From: JACPFJ01 sp041738275
Lineage (GTDB): Bacteria; Desulfobacterota; Desulfuromonadia; Geobacterales; Pseudopelobacteraceae
Assembly: GCA_041738275.1 (NCBI GenBank)
Contig: JBGSQD010000330.1
Location: forward strand, 1 to 20,785
Direction of reading: 5' to 3'
DNA: 20,785 nt
Part shown: one piece after another, positions 1 through 7,645 of the stretch
Layout of the letters: every line of letters begins with the position of its first letter
Numbering within the stretch: position 1 is the first letter of the stretch
The notes under the pieces: generated by a model
Databases searched by the model: none
What the model was told of the DNA's origin: nothing
Seen by the model: only the letters and a program-made list of their open reading frames with translations
Made by a program: the position numbers and the translations under genes

Positions 1-1
1 T

Positions 2-1096
2 GCCGAAGGATATCCTGGCAAGCGTTACTATGGCGGCTGCCACCATGTGGATGTTGTCGAGCAGCTTGCTATTGATCGTGCCAGAGAGCTGTTTGGCGCC
101 GATCACGCCAATGTCCAGCCGCATTCCGGTTCGCAGGCCAACATGGCGGTCTATTTTGCGGCCTGTAAACCGGGTGACACAATCCTGGGGATGAATCTGT
201 CCCATGGCGGCCATTTAACCCACGGCAGCCCGGTCAACTTTTCGGGCAAATTGTTTAATATCGTGCCTTATGGTGTTTCCCCCGAGACCGAGACCATAGA
301 CTATTCTGAAGTGGAGCGTCTGGCTGTTGAACATAAGCCCAAAATGATCGTTGTGGGTGCCAGCGCCTATCCCCGCATCATCGATTTTCCTGCTTTCCGT
401 GCTATTGCCGACAAGGTCGGTGCGGTTGTCATGGTCGATATGGCCCATTTCGCCGGTCTGGTGGCCGCTGGTGTGCATCCGAGTCCGATCCCCTATGCCG
501 AGTTCGTTACCACTACCACCCACAAGACCCTTCGAGGCCCGAGAGGCGGCATGATCCTCTGCCGAGAAGAGTTCGCCAAAACAGTCAACTCCCAGATCTT
601 CCCGGGAATTCAGGGCGGACCCTTGATGCACGTCATTGCTGCCAAGGCAGTGGCATTCAAGGAGGCTCTGCAGCCGGAGTTCAAGGTCTATCAGCAGCAG
701 ATCGTCAATAATGCCAAAGCACTGGCCGCCGCGCTTTCCCGGAACGGCTTCAAGTTGACCAGCGGCGGCACCGACAATCATCTGATGCTGATCAATTTCT
801 CCGGAACAGAGATCACCGGTAAGGCGGCTGAAGAGGCGTTGGACAAGGCCGGTATCACTGTCAACAAGAACACGGTGCCTTTCGAGACCCGTTCACCTTT
901 CGTCACCTCCGGCATCCGTGTCGGTACTCCGGCATGCACCTCCCATGGTCTCAGGGAACCCGAGATGGAGCAGGTGGCAGGTTTTATTGCCGATGCCATA
1001 GCCAATATCGGCAATGATGAAAAACTGGAGGCCATCAAGGGGCAGGTCAACCAGATGATGAAGAGGTTTCCCCTTTATGCCAACAGACTTGCTTAA
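2..1096 (+). CDS. glyA: Serine hydroxymethyltransferase, 3' part (5' end outside window)
   Basis: GlyA interconverts serine plus tetrahydrofolate with glycine plus 5,10-methylene-tetrahydrofolate in the cytoplasm, feeding one-carbon metabolism. The reading frame is open from base 2 (AEGYPGKRYYGGC...), so about 364 residues are present; the usual length is about 415, so roughly 50 N-terminal residues lie upstream of the window. Visible family signatures are YPGKRYYGG at the window edge, the PLP-binding region TTTTHKTLRGPRGG with the Schiff-base lysine in HKT, and FPGIQGGPLMH just after it. A GTG at 47 could be called as a start but lies inside the conserved region, so it is internal. A strong terminator follows the stop codon, so this is the last gene of its transcript. 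Confidence 0.97.
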   Translation, partial: AEGYPGKRYYGGCHHVDVVEQLAIDRARELFGADHANVQPHSGSQANMAVYFAACKPGDTILGMNLSHGGHLTHGSPVNFSGKLFNIVPYGVSPETETIDYSEVERLAVEHKPKMIVVGASAYPRIIDFPAFRAIADKVGAVVMVDMAHFAGLVAAGVHPSPIPYAEFVTTTTHKTLRGPRGGMILCREEFAKTVNSQIFPGIQGGPLMHVIAAKAVAFKEALQPEFKVYQQQIVNNAKALAAALSRNGFKLTSGGTDNHLMLINFSGTEITGKAAEEALDKAGITVNKNTVPFETRSPFVTSGIRVGTPACTSHGLREPEMEQVAGFIADAIANIGNDEKLEAIKGQVNQMMKRFPLYANRLA

Positions 1097-1120
1097 ACGC
1101 TGATTTTCTGGTAGTTACGA

Positions 1121-1153
1121 AACCCGCTGGTAATGCTCCAGCGGGTTTTTTTT
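1121..1153 (+). terminator. Intrinsic terminator of glyA
   Basis: A perfect 10-bp stem (AACCCGCTGG at 1121-1130 pairing with CCAGCGGGTT at 1138-1147) encloses a 7-base loop and is followed by a run of eight T at 1146-1153, which overlaps the end of the stem. It lies 24 bases after the glyA stop codon and just ahead of the next ribosome-binding site. Confidence 0.93.
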
Positions 1154-1169
1154 ATTCGAGGTGAGATTG

Positions 1170-1988
1170 ATGAGCGAAAAACGCTTTCTTACACCGGCAG
1201 AGACCGCCATGACCATCATCCAGAACGGTCGCCGTGTGTTGCATCAGGGATTCGGCCGCACCTTTGTCCTGAGTCTTCTGGCAGGTTTCTATATCGCATT
1301 CGGTGCGCAGCTCTCAACGGTTGTTACCCAGGATGCCGCGCAGTTTGCCGGCCTGGGTATCGCCCGGCTCCTGGGCGGCAGCGTTTTCTCCATCGGCCTG
1401 ATGCTGGTGGTGATCTGCGGCGCGGAGCTGTTCACCGGCAACAGCCTGCTGGCGGGTGCTGCACTGCATGGCGAGATTTCCTGGCTGAAACTTGCGGAAA
1501 ACTGGGTTGTGGTATTGACCGGCAATTTCATCGGATCATTGTTCTTTGCCTGGCTGATGTTTGAATCTCATCTGTGGGAGCAGGGGACGGTGACCGAGCA
1601 GGCGCTCAAGATTGCCACGGCCAAGTGCAATCTTTCATTTTCCGCCGCCTTTGTCCGCGGCGTTCTTTGCAACTGGCTGGTATGTCTGGCAGTCTTCATG
1701 GCCACAGCTGCCCGTGACGTGACCGGCAAACTGCTGGCCTGTTACATCCCGATCATGACCTTCGTGGCCAGTGGCTTCGAGCATTCCATTGCCAACATGT
1801 ACTTCATCCCCGCCGGTCTTTTTCTTTCCCATGAGCTTGTCCGGCCCGATCCGGGGCTGAGCTGGTACGGTTTTTTTGTCAACAACCTCATACCGGTAAC
1901 CATTGGCAACATCGTCGGAGGTGTGGTCTTTGTGGCCTGCGCTTACTGGTATACCCATGTCGGGATCGGAAAAGCAGACAAATCCTGA
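1170..1988 (+). CDS. Formate/nitrite transporter (FNT) family channel
   Basis: A 272-residue inner-membrane protein of the FNT family, whose members form pentameric channels for small monovalent anions such as formate, nitrite or hydrosulfide. FNT signatures are CGAELFTGN (about residues 83-91, with the conserved gate threonine at 89) and SGFEHSIANMYFIP (201-214), which carries the central pore histidine H205. Six hydrophobic segments are readable, as expected. ATG 1170 is preferred over the in-frame GTG at 1161 because the sequence GAGGTGAG overlaps that GTG and sits at good distance before the ATG. The substrate cannot be read from sequence. The gene lies beside glyA, a one-carbon gene, which makes formate an attractive guess, but a terminator separates the two. 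The exact subgroup (FocA, NirC or other) is open. Confidence 0.93.
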   Translation: MSEKRFLTPAETAMTIIQNGRRVLHQGFGRTFVLSLLAGFYIAFGAQLSTVVTQDAAQFAGLGIARLLGGSVFSIGLMLVVICGAELFTGNSLLAGAALHGEISWLKLAENWVVVLTGNFIGSLFFAWLMFESHLWEQGTVTEQALKIATAKCNLSFSAAFVRGVLCNWLVCLAVFMATAARDVTGKLLACYIPIMTFVASGFEHSIANMYFIPAGLFLSHELVRPDPGLSWYGFFVNNLIPVTIGNIVGGVVFVACAYWYTHVGIGKADKS

Positions 1989-2071
1989 CAGTTGTTCAAG
2001 ATGTTGCATAGATCTCAGAAACCGCTTGTCGTTCTTGACTTTACCGCCTCTCTTTGGCACTATGCCCCCTT

Positions 2072-3118
2072 ATGAAAAAAGTAACCAGGCAGATACATAT
2101 CGGCTCTGTTGCCATCGGTGGCGATGCGCCCTGTTCGGTACAGTCCATGTGTTCAACCGACACGCGGGATGTGGCAACAACGCTGGCCCAGATTAACAAA
2201 CTGGCCGAGGTTGGCTGTGAGATCGTCCGCTGTGCCGTGCCGGATATGGATGCGGCTGTTGCCCTCGGTCAGATCAAGAGTCAAAGCCCGATTCCGGTAA
2301 TTGCCGACATCCATTTTGATTATAAACTGGCCTTGCGGGTGCTTGAAGGTGGCATTGACGGCCTGCGCCTCAATCCCGGCAACATCGGCGACAGATGGAA
2401 GGTGGCTGAAGTCGTTAAGACTGCCAGCGAGCGCAAGGTGCCGATCCGGATCGGTGTCAATGCCGGATCGCTGGAGAAAGAACTGCTGGAAAGATACGGC
2501 CATCCGACTGCCGAGGCCATGGCGGAATCGGCCCTGGGTCATATCCGGATACTGGAGGAACTGAATTACCAGGAGATCAAGGTATCGCTTAAGGCATCCG
2601 ACGTGATGAAGACGGTGGCCGCCTATCGGCTGCTGTCGGAGAAGGTTGATTATCCGCTGCATATCGGCATTACCGAGGCCGGCACGATCTTTTCCGGCAC
2701 GATCAAGTCTTCGGTCGGTCTTGGCATCCTGCTCGCCGATGGTATCGGCGATACCATGCGTGTCTCATTGACCGGCGATGTGCTGGATGAGGTGAGGGTA
2801 GGGTACGAGATCCTCAAGAGCCTTGGCTTGCGCCAGCGGGGCGTCAACTTTGTTTCCTGTCCCACCTGCGGCCGCTGCCAGATCAACCTGGTCAAGGTGG
2901 CCGAGGAGGTCGAATTGCGGCTACGGGGTGTGGACAAGCGGATCACCGTGGCGGTGATGGGGTGCAGCGTTAATGGCCCAGGTGAAGCGCGTGAAGCTGA
3001 TGTCGGCATTGCCGGGGGTAAAGGTGAGGGGCTGCTGTTCCGCCACGGCGAGATTATCCGCAAGGTGCCTGAGGATCAGTTGGCTGACGCGCTCCTGGAA
3101 GAAATCGGCAAGCTGTAA
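2072..3118 (+). CDS. ispG: 4-hydroxy-3-methylbut-2-en-1-yl diphosphate synthase
   Basis: IspG (GcpE) is the iron-sulfur enzyme of the MEP isoprenoid pathway that reductively converts MEcPP to HMBPP. The 348-residue product has a TIM-barrel N-terminal part (VIADIHFDYKLAL, GLRLNPGNIG) and a C-terminal [4Fe-4S] domain. The cluster ligands are visible as SCPTCGRCQ (C263, C266) and MGCSVNGPGEA (C298), with the conserved E305 in the same motif. ATG 2072 gives the expected family N-terminus (MKKVTRQIHIGSVAIGG); an upstream TTG at 2054 adds six unsupported residues. The bases before the ATG are pyrimidine-rich with no clear ribosome-binding site, which is unusual here. It is 79 bases upstream of proS with no terminator seen between them, so the two may be co-transcribed. 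Confidence 0.97.
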   Translation: MKKVTRQIHIGSVAIGGDAPCSVQSMCSTDTRDVATTLAQINKLAEVGCEIVRCAVPDMDAAVALGQIKSQSPIPVIADIHFDYKLALRVLEGGIDGLRLNPGNIGDRWKVAEVVKTASERKVPIRIGVNAGSLEKELLERYGHPTAEAMAESALGHIRILEELNYQEIKVSLKASDVMKTVAAYRLLSEKVDYPLHIGITEAGTIFSGTIKSSVGLGILLADGIGDTMRVSLTGDVLDEVRVGYEILKSLGLRQRGVNFVSCPTCGRCQINLVKVAEEVELRLRGVDKRITVAVMGCSVNGPGEAREADVGIAGGKGEGLLFRHGEIIRKVPEDQLADALLEEIGKL

Positions 3119-3197
3119 ATAGCATCCACCTGCCGGAAACGGTAACAATAAATTAGTTCATTCTTGATCAAATACGACTATAAGCCCTGAGGTGATA

Positions 3198-4928
3198 ATG
3201 TTTTATTCCCGTTATTTTATTCCTACCGTCAAGGAAACTCCTTCCGACGCCGAGGTTATTTCCCATCAACTGATGCTCCGCAGCGGCATGATCCGCAAGC
3301 TGGCTGCAGGTATATACAACTATCTGCCCCTTGGTCTGCGCTCCATCCGTAAGTTTGAAAACATTGTGCGGGAAGAGATGAACAAGGCGGATGCCATCGA
3401 GATGCTCATGCCGAGTGTGCAGCCGGCCGAATTGTGGCAGGAGTCGGGGCGCTGGGCGTTCTACGGCAAGGAGCTGTTGCGCTTCAAGGATCGCAAGGAG
3501 AATGAATTCTGCATGGGGCCAACCCATGAAGAGGTCATCACCGATATGGTTCGCCGTGAGATCAAGAGCTACCGTCAGATGCCGCTGAATTTTTACCAGA
3601 TCCAGACCAAGTTCCGGGATGAGATCCGTCCCCGATTCGGCCTGATGCGCGGCCGAGAGTTCATCATGAAGGATGCCTATTCCTTTGACGTGGACAGCAC
3701 AGCGGCTGACATTTCCTATGACAAGATGTTCCAGGCCTATATGCGTATCTTCCAGCGTTGCGGCCTTAATTTCCGTGCGGTTGAGGCAGATACCGGCAGC
3801 ATCGGAGGGTCATCGTCCCACGAGTTCATGGTGCTGGCTGATTCCGGAGAAGATGCCATTGTTTCCTGCAGCGCGTGCCAATACGCCGCCAATGTGGAAA
3901 AGGCAGAGGCCAGGTCATTGCAGAACGTTGCAAGCGCCGAGTTGCTGCCTATCCAGAAAACCGCGACTCCGGACACAAAGGCTATCGTTGATGTGGCTGC
4001 CTTCCTTGGGCTTGCCACTGACCGCACCATCAAGGCGCTTGTCTACAGTTCCGGCAATAACGAGTTCGTCATGGCGATCCTGCGCGGCGACCACGAACTG
4101 AATGAGATCAAGCTCAAAAACTGCCTGGGATGGGACGAAATCCAGATGGCCACAGAGGATGAGGTGCAGCGATTAACCGGTTCGCCGACCGGTTTCCTTG
4201 GTCCGCTGGGCCTGAAAGAAAAGGTGCTTGTTATTGCCGACCCGGTTGTGCAGACCATGGTCAATGCCGTTATCGGCGCCAATGAGAAGGATATGCATTA
4301 CACCAATGCCAATCCGGGCCGGGATTTCACGGCAGACCGCTTCGTTGATATTCGTAACGTCGAGGCCGGCGATCCTTGCCCCCGCTGCGAACAGGGCAAG
4401 CTGGAGATGTGGCGCGGTATCGAGGTCGGCCATGTCTTCAAATTGGGAACCAAGTACTCAAAAGCGCTTAATGCCACTTATCTGGATGCCGACGGCAAGG
4501 AGCAGATTATTTTCATGGGCTGTTACGGCATTGGTATCGGCCGTACCGTGGCTGCGGCAATTGAACAGAATCACGATGAAAACGGGATCATCTTCCCGAT
4601 ACCTATTGCGCCATTTCATTGTTCGGTCGTGGCTCTCAACACCAAGGATAAGGGTGTTATGGCCGAAGCTGAAGAGATCTATTTCAAGCTCGAAAAGATG
4701 GGTCTGGAAGTACTCTTTGACGACCGCGACGAGCGGCCGGGCGTCAAGTTCAAGGATAATGACCTGATCGGCATACCTCTTCGCATAGTAGTCGGCAGCA
4801 AGGGCCTGGCCGAAGGGAAGGTGGAGATCAAGATCCGGAATACCGGAGAGGTATTGTTGATGCCCATTGAGGATGCAATTCAACATGTCCATCAGCTGGT
4901 TACAACTGCCTTGGCAGTTGAAGATTAA
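3198..4928 (+). CDS. proS: Prolyl-tRNA synthetase (bacterial type, with editing insertion)
   Basis: A class II aminoacyl-tRNA synthetase that charges tRNA-Pro in the cytoplasm. The 576-residue product has the full bacterial layout: a catalytic core with motif 2 around residues 130-160 (TKFRDEIRPRFGLMRGREF), a YbaK-like editing insertion between motifs 2 and 3 (roughly residues 235-390), motif 3 with GIGIGR near 444-449, and a C-terminal anticodon-binding domain. ATG 3198 is chosen because GAGGTGA stands directly before it and the product then begins MFYSRYFIPTVKETPSDAE, the family norm; the in-frame GTG at 3192 lies in that ribosome-binding site. The length is standard and no key motif is missing. 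It is followed after 21 bases by the ligase gene and so probably shares a transcript with it. Confidence 0.98.
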   Translation: MFYSRYFIPTVKETPSDAEVISHQLMLRSGMIRKLAAGIYNYLPLGLRSIRKFENIVREEMNKADAIEMLMPSVQPAELWQESGRWAFYGKELLRFKDRKENEFCMGPTHEEVITDMVRREIKSYRQMPLNFYQIQTKFRDEIRPRFGLMRGREFIMKDAYSFDVDSTAADISYDKMFQAYMRIFQRCGLNFRAVEADTGSIGGSSSHEFMVLADSGEDAIVSCSACQYAANVEKAEARSLQNVASAELLPIQKTATPDTKAIVDVAAFLGLATDRTIKALVYSSGNNEFVMAILRGDHELNEIKLKNCLGWDEIQMATEDEVQRLTGSPTGFLGPLGLKEKVLVIADPVVQTMVNAVIGANEKDMHYTNANPGRDFTADRFVDIRNVEAGDPCPRCEQGKLEMWRGIEVGHVFKLGTKYSKALNATYLDADGKEQIIFMGCYGIGIGRTVAAAIEQNHDENGIIFPIPIAPFHCSVVALNTKDKGVMAEAEEIYFKLEKMGLEVLFDDRDERPGVKFKDNDLIGIPLRIVVGSKGLAEGKVEIKIRNTGEVLLMPIEDAIQHVHQLVTTALAVED

Positions 4929-4949
4929 GACAAGCGCTATGAGGTTTTG

Positions 4950-6257
4950 ATGCAAACCAATATCTGGGATCCACAGCACGAATGCATGTCCCGCGAGGAG
5001 CTGGAGCAGCTCCAGCTTGAGCGACTTCAGGCCACCCTGAACCGGGCCTATAAAAACGTTACCTGTTACCGAACGAAGTTTAATGAATCCGGTATTGTGC
5101 CTGAAGACGTAAACTCTTTGGCCGACCTTGCCAAGCTTCCTTTTACCACCAAAGAGGATCTGCGCGTCAACTATCCCTACGGTATGTTTGCCGTACCGCT
5201 GCGCGAGGTTGTTCGTATTCATTCCTCCTCCGGCACTACCGGCAAACCAACGGTAGTGGGTTATACCAGGCATGACCTGAAGGCCTGGTCCAACCTGGTT
5301 GCCCGGTTTATGACCGCTGCCGGGGTTACCCATGATGACGTGGTGCAGATTGCCTTTGGTTATGGCATGTTTACCGGCGCATTCGGCCTTCACTATGGCT
5401 CCGAGACCATTGGAGCGGCTGTTATCCCCATGAGCGGCGGCAATACGGAAAAGCAGATCATGATCATGCAGGATTACAAGACCACCGCACTGGTCTGTAC
5501 TCCCAGCTATGCCATAACCATTGCCGACCGGATCGATGCGTTGGGCATTGATCCCAAACTGCTTTCACTCAAGGTTGGTTTGTTCGGTGGTGAGCCATGG
5601 TCCGAAGCCATGCGCAGGGAGATAGAATCTCGTCTCAACGTCAGCGCTACCGACAATTACGGACTTTCGGAGATCATAGGCCCTGGTGTTGCCGGAGAAT
5701 GCCGGTATAAATGCGGCATGCACATCTCCGAAGATGCGTTCCTGCCGGAGATTATTGACCCGGAAACCTGTGAGGTGCTGCCGCCGGGCAGCGTGGGTGA
5801 ATTGGTTTTGACAACTCTCTGCAAGGAGGCCTTCCCGATGATCCGCTACCGGACACGGGATATCACCAGCCTGGACTATGCCACTTGCGAGTGCGGCCGC
5901 ACCCTGGTCAGGATGAAGAAGACCATGGGGCGTAGCGACGACATGCTGATTATTAAAGGTGTTAACGTCTTTCCGTCTCAGATTGAGGAAGTACTGATCG
6001 CCATCGAGGGCTGCAAGCCGCATTACCAGCTTGTTGTTGACCGCAAAGGGGCATTGGACGTCCTTGAGGTCTGCATTGAGGTGACAGAAAATATCTTCTT
6101 CGACGAGATGAAGCGTCAGAGGGCCTTTCTGGAGATGGTAGAGAAAAAAATTGATTCGGTTCTGGGCGTCGGTGTTACGGTCAAGCTGGTGGAACCTAAC
6201 AGTATTCCCCGGCACGAGGGAAAGGCCGCCCGGGTAATTGACAAACGATCAATTTAA
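4950..6257 (+). CDS. paaK: Phenylacetate-CoA ligase-type adenylate-forming enzyme
   Basis: A 435-residue member of the ANL (adenylate-forming) superfamily, PaaK branch, which activates an aryl-acetate-type acid with ATP and transfers it to CoA. The ATP-binding loop is SSSGTTGKPTVVGYT (about 92-106). The second core motif is DNYGLSEIIGPGVAGEC (235-251), followed by RYRTRDI (299-305) and the hinge region GRSDDMLIIKGVNVFPSQIEE (327-347). The C-terminal catalytic lysine lies in HEGKAARVIDKR (K426). ATG 4950 is preferred over TTG 4947 because GAGG at 4941-4944 is better spaced from it. No other aromatic-degradation gene is in the window, so the acid used is not certain; anaerobic bacteria commonly carry several such ligases. 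It likely forms a transcript with proS. Confidence 0.92.
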   Translation: MQTNIWDPQHECMSREELEQLQLERLQATLNRAYKNVTCYRTKFNESGIVPEDVNSLADLAKLPFTTKEDLRVNYPYGMFAVPLREVVRIHSSSGTTGKPTVVGYTRHDLKAWSNLVARFMTAAGVTHDDVVQIAFGYGMFTGAFGLHYGSETIGAAVIPMSGGNTEKQIMIMQDYKTTALVCTPSYAITIADRIDALGIDPKLLSLKVGLFGGEPWSEAMRREIESRLNVSATDNYGLSEIIGPGVAGECRYKCGMHISEDAFLPEIIDPETCEVLPPGSVGELVLTTLCKEAFPMIRYRTRDITSLDYATCECGRTLVRMKKTMGRSDDMLIIKGVNVFPSQIEEVLIAIEGCKPHYQLVVDRKGALDVLEVCIEVTENIFFDEMKRQRAFLEMVEKKIDSVLGVGVTVKLVEPNSIPRHEGKAARVIDKRSI

Positions 6258-6295
6258 ATTTAGGATTTAATAGCTTGACTTTCTTATTGTAAAGC

Positions 6296-6333
6296 TGTTA
6301 CGGTCATTAAAGTTCGGTGATAGTGCCGTAACA
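6296..6333 (+). promoter_or_regulatory. Inverted repeat in the cold-shock gene leader
   Basis: TGTTACGG (6296-6303) and CCGTAACA (6326-6333) are perfect 8-base complements around a 22-base loop, 33 bases before the cold-shock start codon. A TTGACT at 6275-6280 could be a -35 box, but then the left arm would overlap the -10 zone. The repeat could therefore be either an operator-like DNA site or an mRNA leader hairpin. No T run follows, so it is not a terminator. Its function is inferred only from position. Confidence 0.45.
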
Positions 6334-6365
6334 AAACTAAAAGAAGAATCAGGAGAAAGCAGAAA

Positions 6366-6566
6366 ATGGTAAAAGGTACAGTAAAATGGTTTAACGACAG
6401 TAAGGGCTTTGGTTTTCTTGAGCAGGAAAGTGGCGAAGATGTTTTTTGTCATTTTTCCGCCATCGGCGGCGACGGATTTAAATCCCTCTCCGAAGGTGAT
6501 AGCGTGACGTTTGAAGTAGTCAAGGGTCCGAAAGGGCTTCAGGCCGCGAACGTAACAAGAGTCTAA
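6366..6566 (+). CDS. Cold-shock domain protein (CspA family)
   Basis: A 66-residue single-domain OB-fold protein that binds single-stranded RNA and DNA and acts as an RNA chaperone. Both nucleic-acid-binding motifs are present: KGFGFLE (RNP1-like, about residues 13-19) and DVFCHFSAI (RNP2-like, about 25-33). The start MVKGTVKWFNDSKGFGF is typical, and the purine-rich AGGAGAAAG stands before the ATG. The gene has a 108-base AT-rich leader region containing an inverted repeat and is followed by a strong terminator, so it appears to be a single-gene unit. Sequence alone cannot say whether this paralogue is cold-induced or expressed during normal growth. The cysteine in VFCHF replaces the more usual valine of this position in the family. 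Confidence 0.96.
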   Translation: MVKGTVKWFNDSKGFGFLEQESGEDVFCHFSAIGGDGFKSLSEGDSVTFEVVKGPKGLQAANVTRV

Positions 6567-6590
6567 ATACAGTCTCTCGTTGAAACAAAA

Positions 6591-6616
6591 GCCCCGGAGA
6601 AATCCGGGGCTTTTTT
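6591..6616 (+). terminator. Intrinsic terminator of the cold-shock gene
   Basis: GCCCCGG (6591-6597) pairs perfectly with CCGGGGC (6604-6610) around the loop AGAAAT. It is followed by six T (6611-6616) and preceded by AAAA that can extend the stem. It lies 24 bases after the stop codon. Confidence 0.94.
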
Positions 6617-6641
6617 ATTAATTGATACAGGTGATTCCCAT

Positions 6642-7601
6642 TTGATAAACAAGCGCAACAAATCTGATAACAGTCGTACGCCCAAGGTTTCATCGTGTTC
6701 CGCACAAGGGCGGGAGGGAGTGATTGTTGCTCATCGTGGCGTTGCCGTTGAAGTTTTATTCAATACAGGTGAACGCTGCATGGTGCGCGTCAAACGTCGT
6801 TCCGGGCATGTGGTCGGTGATGACGTGGTGGTCAGGGAAGAGGTTCTGGAACGGCTGCCGCGCAGAACGGAACTGCGTCGTCGTGATGCTGTGGGTGGTA
6901 TTCATTTGGTTGGAGCAAACCTGGATGTACTCGGTATTGTGGTTGCCCCTGTGCCGATGCCTGCTGTCGGCTTCATCGACCGGGCAATTGTCGCTGCTCG
7001 AGCCGCAAATCTGACGCCATTTGTGGTGGTCAATAAATGTGATCTGGATACTGTAACCGGATTAGCCGGTTTGCTGCACGATACGTATTCCGGCGCTGTC
7101 AGTGTTTATCCTTTGAGCGCAGCCACCGGGGTTGGTCTGGATCCTCTGCGGAAGTTCCTGGGTGAAGGGCACAGGGGGGCTTTTGTCGGTTTGACCGGTG
7201 TCGGCAAGAGTTCGCTGCTGAATGCCCTCTGTCCGGAGATCGATCTCAGGGTAGGGGCGCTAAATGATTTCAACGACAAAGGGTGTCATACAACAACGGT
7301 TTCCACCCTTCATTCTCTTCCTGATGGGGGTGAACTCGTTGACACCCCTGGTTTTCAGGATTTCGGCCTGGTAGATATTGTTGCCCAGGACCTGGCCGCC
7401 TTTTTTCCAGGCTTTGAAAAGACCAGCGAGGAAAGCTGTCGTTTCCGCAACTGTCGGCATCGCACCGAACCTGGGTGTGCTGTCGAAAGTCTTGTCTCAC
7501 AAGGCCGGATTTCCGAAGAGCGTTATGCCACCTACCTGGAGATTCTCAGCGAAGTGGAGGCAAGTGATGCCGATAACAGACAGCGAGAATGGAAAAAATG
7601 A
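6642..7601 (+). CDS. rsgA: Ribosome small-subunit-dependent GTPase A
   Basis: RsgA (YjeQ) is a circularly permuted GTPase that checks late maturation of the 30S ribosomal subunit. In 319 residues the order is an OB-fold (about 25-75), then G4 NKCD (131-134), G5 SAATG (159-163), P-loop GLTGVGKSS (183-191), G2 threonines near 217-219 and G3 DTPG (234-237). That permuted order is diagnostic. A C-terminal zinc knuckle follows, with C266, C271, H273 and C279 visible in CRFRNCRHRTEPGCA. The start is TTG 6642, supported by AGGTG at 6629-6633 with 8-base spacing; no ATG fits the conserved N-terminus. It begins just after the cold-shock terminator, so it needs its own promoter or readthrough. The spermidine-synthase-like gene follows after 44 bases. 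Confidence 0.95.
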   Translation: MINKRNKSDNSRTPKVSSCSAQGREGVIVAHRGVAVEVLFNTGERCMVRVKRRSGHVVGDDVVVREEVLERLPRRTELRRRDAVGGIHLVGANLDVLGIVVAPVPMPAVGFIDRAIVAARAANLTPFVVVNKCDLDTVTGLAGLLHDTYSGAVSVYPLSAATGVGLDPLRKFLGEGHRGAFVGLTGVGKSSLLNALCPEIDLRVGALNDFNDKGCHTTTVSTLHSLPDGGELVDTPGFQDFGLVDIVAQDLAAFFPGFEKTSEESCRFRNCRHRTEPGCAVESLVSQGRISEERYATYLEILSEVEASDADNRQREWKK

Positions 7602-7645
7602 GTCTTGAATAAACGAATGCTAAACCCTGTTCGAGGTTTTTAAAC

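Noticed and set aside
2056..2066. TGGCAC element before ispG, resembling the -24 box of a sigma-54 promoter.
   Set aside because: The matching -12 element is absent at the required spacing.
4458..5393. A long minus-strand open frame (311 codons) across the proS/paaK junction.
   Set aside because: It is antisense to two clear conserved genes, and its translation has the low-complexity look of a shadow frame.
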